Source of the DNA: JAAYAY01 sp964429355
GTDB lineage: Bacteria > Planctomycetota > Planctomycetia > Pirellulales > Thermoguttaceae
DNA: 32,391 nt
Direction of reading: 5' to 3'
NCBI GenBank assembly: GCA_964429355.1
Contig: CAYSCH010000061.1
Span: 1-32,391, forward strand
Position 1 is the stretch's first letter. Every line of letters starts with the position of its first letter. Below, in pieces: positions 31,758 to 32,391 of this stretch. Under the pieces are notes generated by a model. The model was given only the letters and a program-made list of their open reading frames with translations. It had not been told where the DNA came from and searched no databases. A program made the translations under genes and the position numbers.

Positions 31758-32391
31758 ATGGAGCCGCGGTGGATGGAGGAACTCCATTCCGTAAGTCGAT
31801 GGATCGAAAAGGTTAAGGCCAACGACCAGGAGGCTGCGCAGCGACTCTATGAACGTTATCTCCAGCAGCTTGCCGACCGGGCGCGGAAGCGGATGAACGA
31901 GTCGACGCGGCGGATGGCCGACGAGGAGGACGTGGCCCATACCGCCCTGACGAACTTCTTTGCCCAGATTCGCCAGGGCTCATTTCCGCAACTTGCCAAT
32001 CGCTACGATCTCTGGCAGGTGCTCCTCATGCTCACCAACCGCCGGATTGCCGACCTGCAGCGTCGGCGCTACTGTCTGAAACGCGGGGCCGGCCGTGAGG
32101 TGGGGGAGTCGGCCATTAGCCCATGCCCTGCGGAGGCCTGCCGGGCGCTGGAGCAGGTGGTTGGCCGAGAACCCGAGCCCGAAATGGCTGCCGAGATGGA
32201 GGAGCTATGCCAGCGGCTGCTCGACCGGCTCGAGGATCCGCTCCTGAAGCAGATCGCCACCTTGAAACTGGAAGGCTATGACCATGCGGAAATCGCCGGG
32301 CGTCTGGGTTGCGTCCGGCGGACCGTGCAACGAAAACTCTTACTGATTCGGGAGATCTGGCAGGCTCTCGACGAGCCGGACGAGGAGAGCT
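31758..32391 (+). CDS. ECF-type RNA polymerase sigma factor, 3' end cut by the window
   Basis: Open from the ATG at 31758 (or 31773, preceded by ggag) to the last base, so the stop lies outside. At least 211 codons are present. It has the planctomycete ECF layout: ANDQEAAQRLYERYLQQLAD, then DEEDVAHTALTNFFAQI and LWQVLLMLTNRRIADLQRR in region 2, and a region 4 helix-turn-helix around LKLEGYDHAEIAGRLGCVRR then TVQRKLLLI. The region between them is longer than in the first sigma factor. It is a different ECF type from the gene at 5091. Such genes often precede a Ser/Thr kinase in planctomycetes, but nothing downstream is visible. Confidence 0.85.
   Translation, partial: MEPRWMEELHSVSRWIEKVKANDQEAAQRLYERYLQQLADRARKRMNESTRRMADEEDVAHTALTNFFAQIRQGSFPQLANRYDLWQVLLMLTNRRIADLQRRRYCLKRGAGREVGESAISPCPAEACRALEQVVGREPEPEMAAEMEELCQRLLDRLEDPLLKQIATLKLEGYDHAEIAGRLGCVRRTVQRKLLLIREIWQALDEPDEES

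Noticed and set aside
1..32391. CRISPR array, tRNA or rRNA genes, phage or defence-system genes
   Set aside because: No regularly spaced repeats of CRISPR type, no cloverleaf or rRNA-like stretch, and no recognisable cas, restriction, toxin-antitoxin or phage protein was seen on either strand.

Overview
The window looks like about 32 kb of chromosome from a planctomycete, probably of the Pirellula-like lineage. This is inferred from content, not from a marker gene. The supporting signs are a protein opening with the planctomycete J-like domain (FDPYHAWLGIP...PPNHYRLLGI), a BBP7-type outer-membrane barrel, a DUF1571 protein, two planctomycete-type ECF sigma factors, a sigma/FecR-LamG gene pair, and dispersed short repeats such as the one reading NPTRKRG. 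The DNA is GC-rich. Genes lie on both strands in short groups separated by long, repeat-rich spacers. No rRNA, tRNA, CRISPR array, insertion sequence with a transposase, prophage or plasmid function was recognised.

Layout. 1-1382: non-coding, C/T-rich, with short repeats. 1383-4373 (+): hisA, then an EF-G-like translational GTPase, closed by a good hairpin terminator. 4374-5090: a C-terminal remnant of a DUF1080 protein and a dispersed repeat. 5091-7897 (+): a tight three-gene unit of ECF sigma factor, membrane-anchored FecR/LamG protein and J-like-domain protein. 8016-12061 (-): three exported proteins, namely a PmoA/DUF6807-like protein, a heparinase II/III-like protein and a Tat-exported SGNH hydrolase. 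12606-14218 (+): a beta-lactamase-family serine hydrolase followed by a piece of a second gene. 14282-15670 (-): a ROK-family sugar kinase fused to an Mth938/DUF498 domain. 15671-18202: a repeat-rich spacer holding two broken genes. 18203-19453 (-): xseA. 19761-21998 (+): an exported FAD-dependent oxidoreductase. 22473-23720 (+): a BBP7 barrel. 23803-24636 (-): a DUF1571 lipid/LolA-like protein. 25229-27147 (+): TPR membrane protein, small ORF, GNAT acetyltransferase and DCC thiol oxidoreductase. 27397-30373 (+): a VIT/VWA surface protein with a Gly-rich, TM, Arg-rich tail, followed by a rhombosortase-like rhomboid protease. 30578-31357 (-): a formylglycine-generating-enzyme remnant and a small Cys-rich protein. 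31758 to the end (+): a second ECF sigma factor, cut by the window edge.

How the genes may work together. The exported hydrolases, the FAD oxidoreductase with carbohydrate-binding-like flanks and the ROK kinase fit use of complex carbohydrates, but they do not form one operon. The clearest functional pair is the VIT/VWA protein with the rhombosortase: the first carries what looks like the C-terminal processing signal of the second. The clearest architectural oddity is the ROK-Mth938 fusion. Gene remnants (DUF1080, DUF4185-like, LRR, FGE and a small secreted protein) sit beside dispersed repeats, suggesting that much of the spacer DNA is decaying genes.
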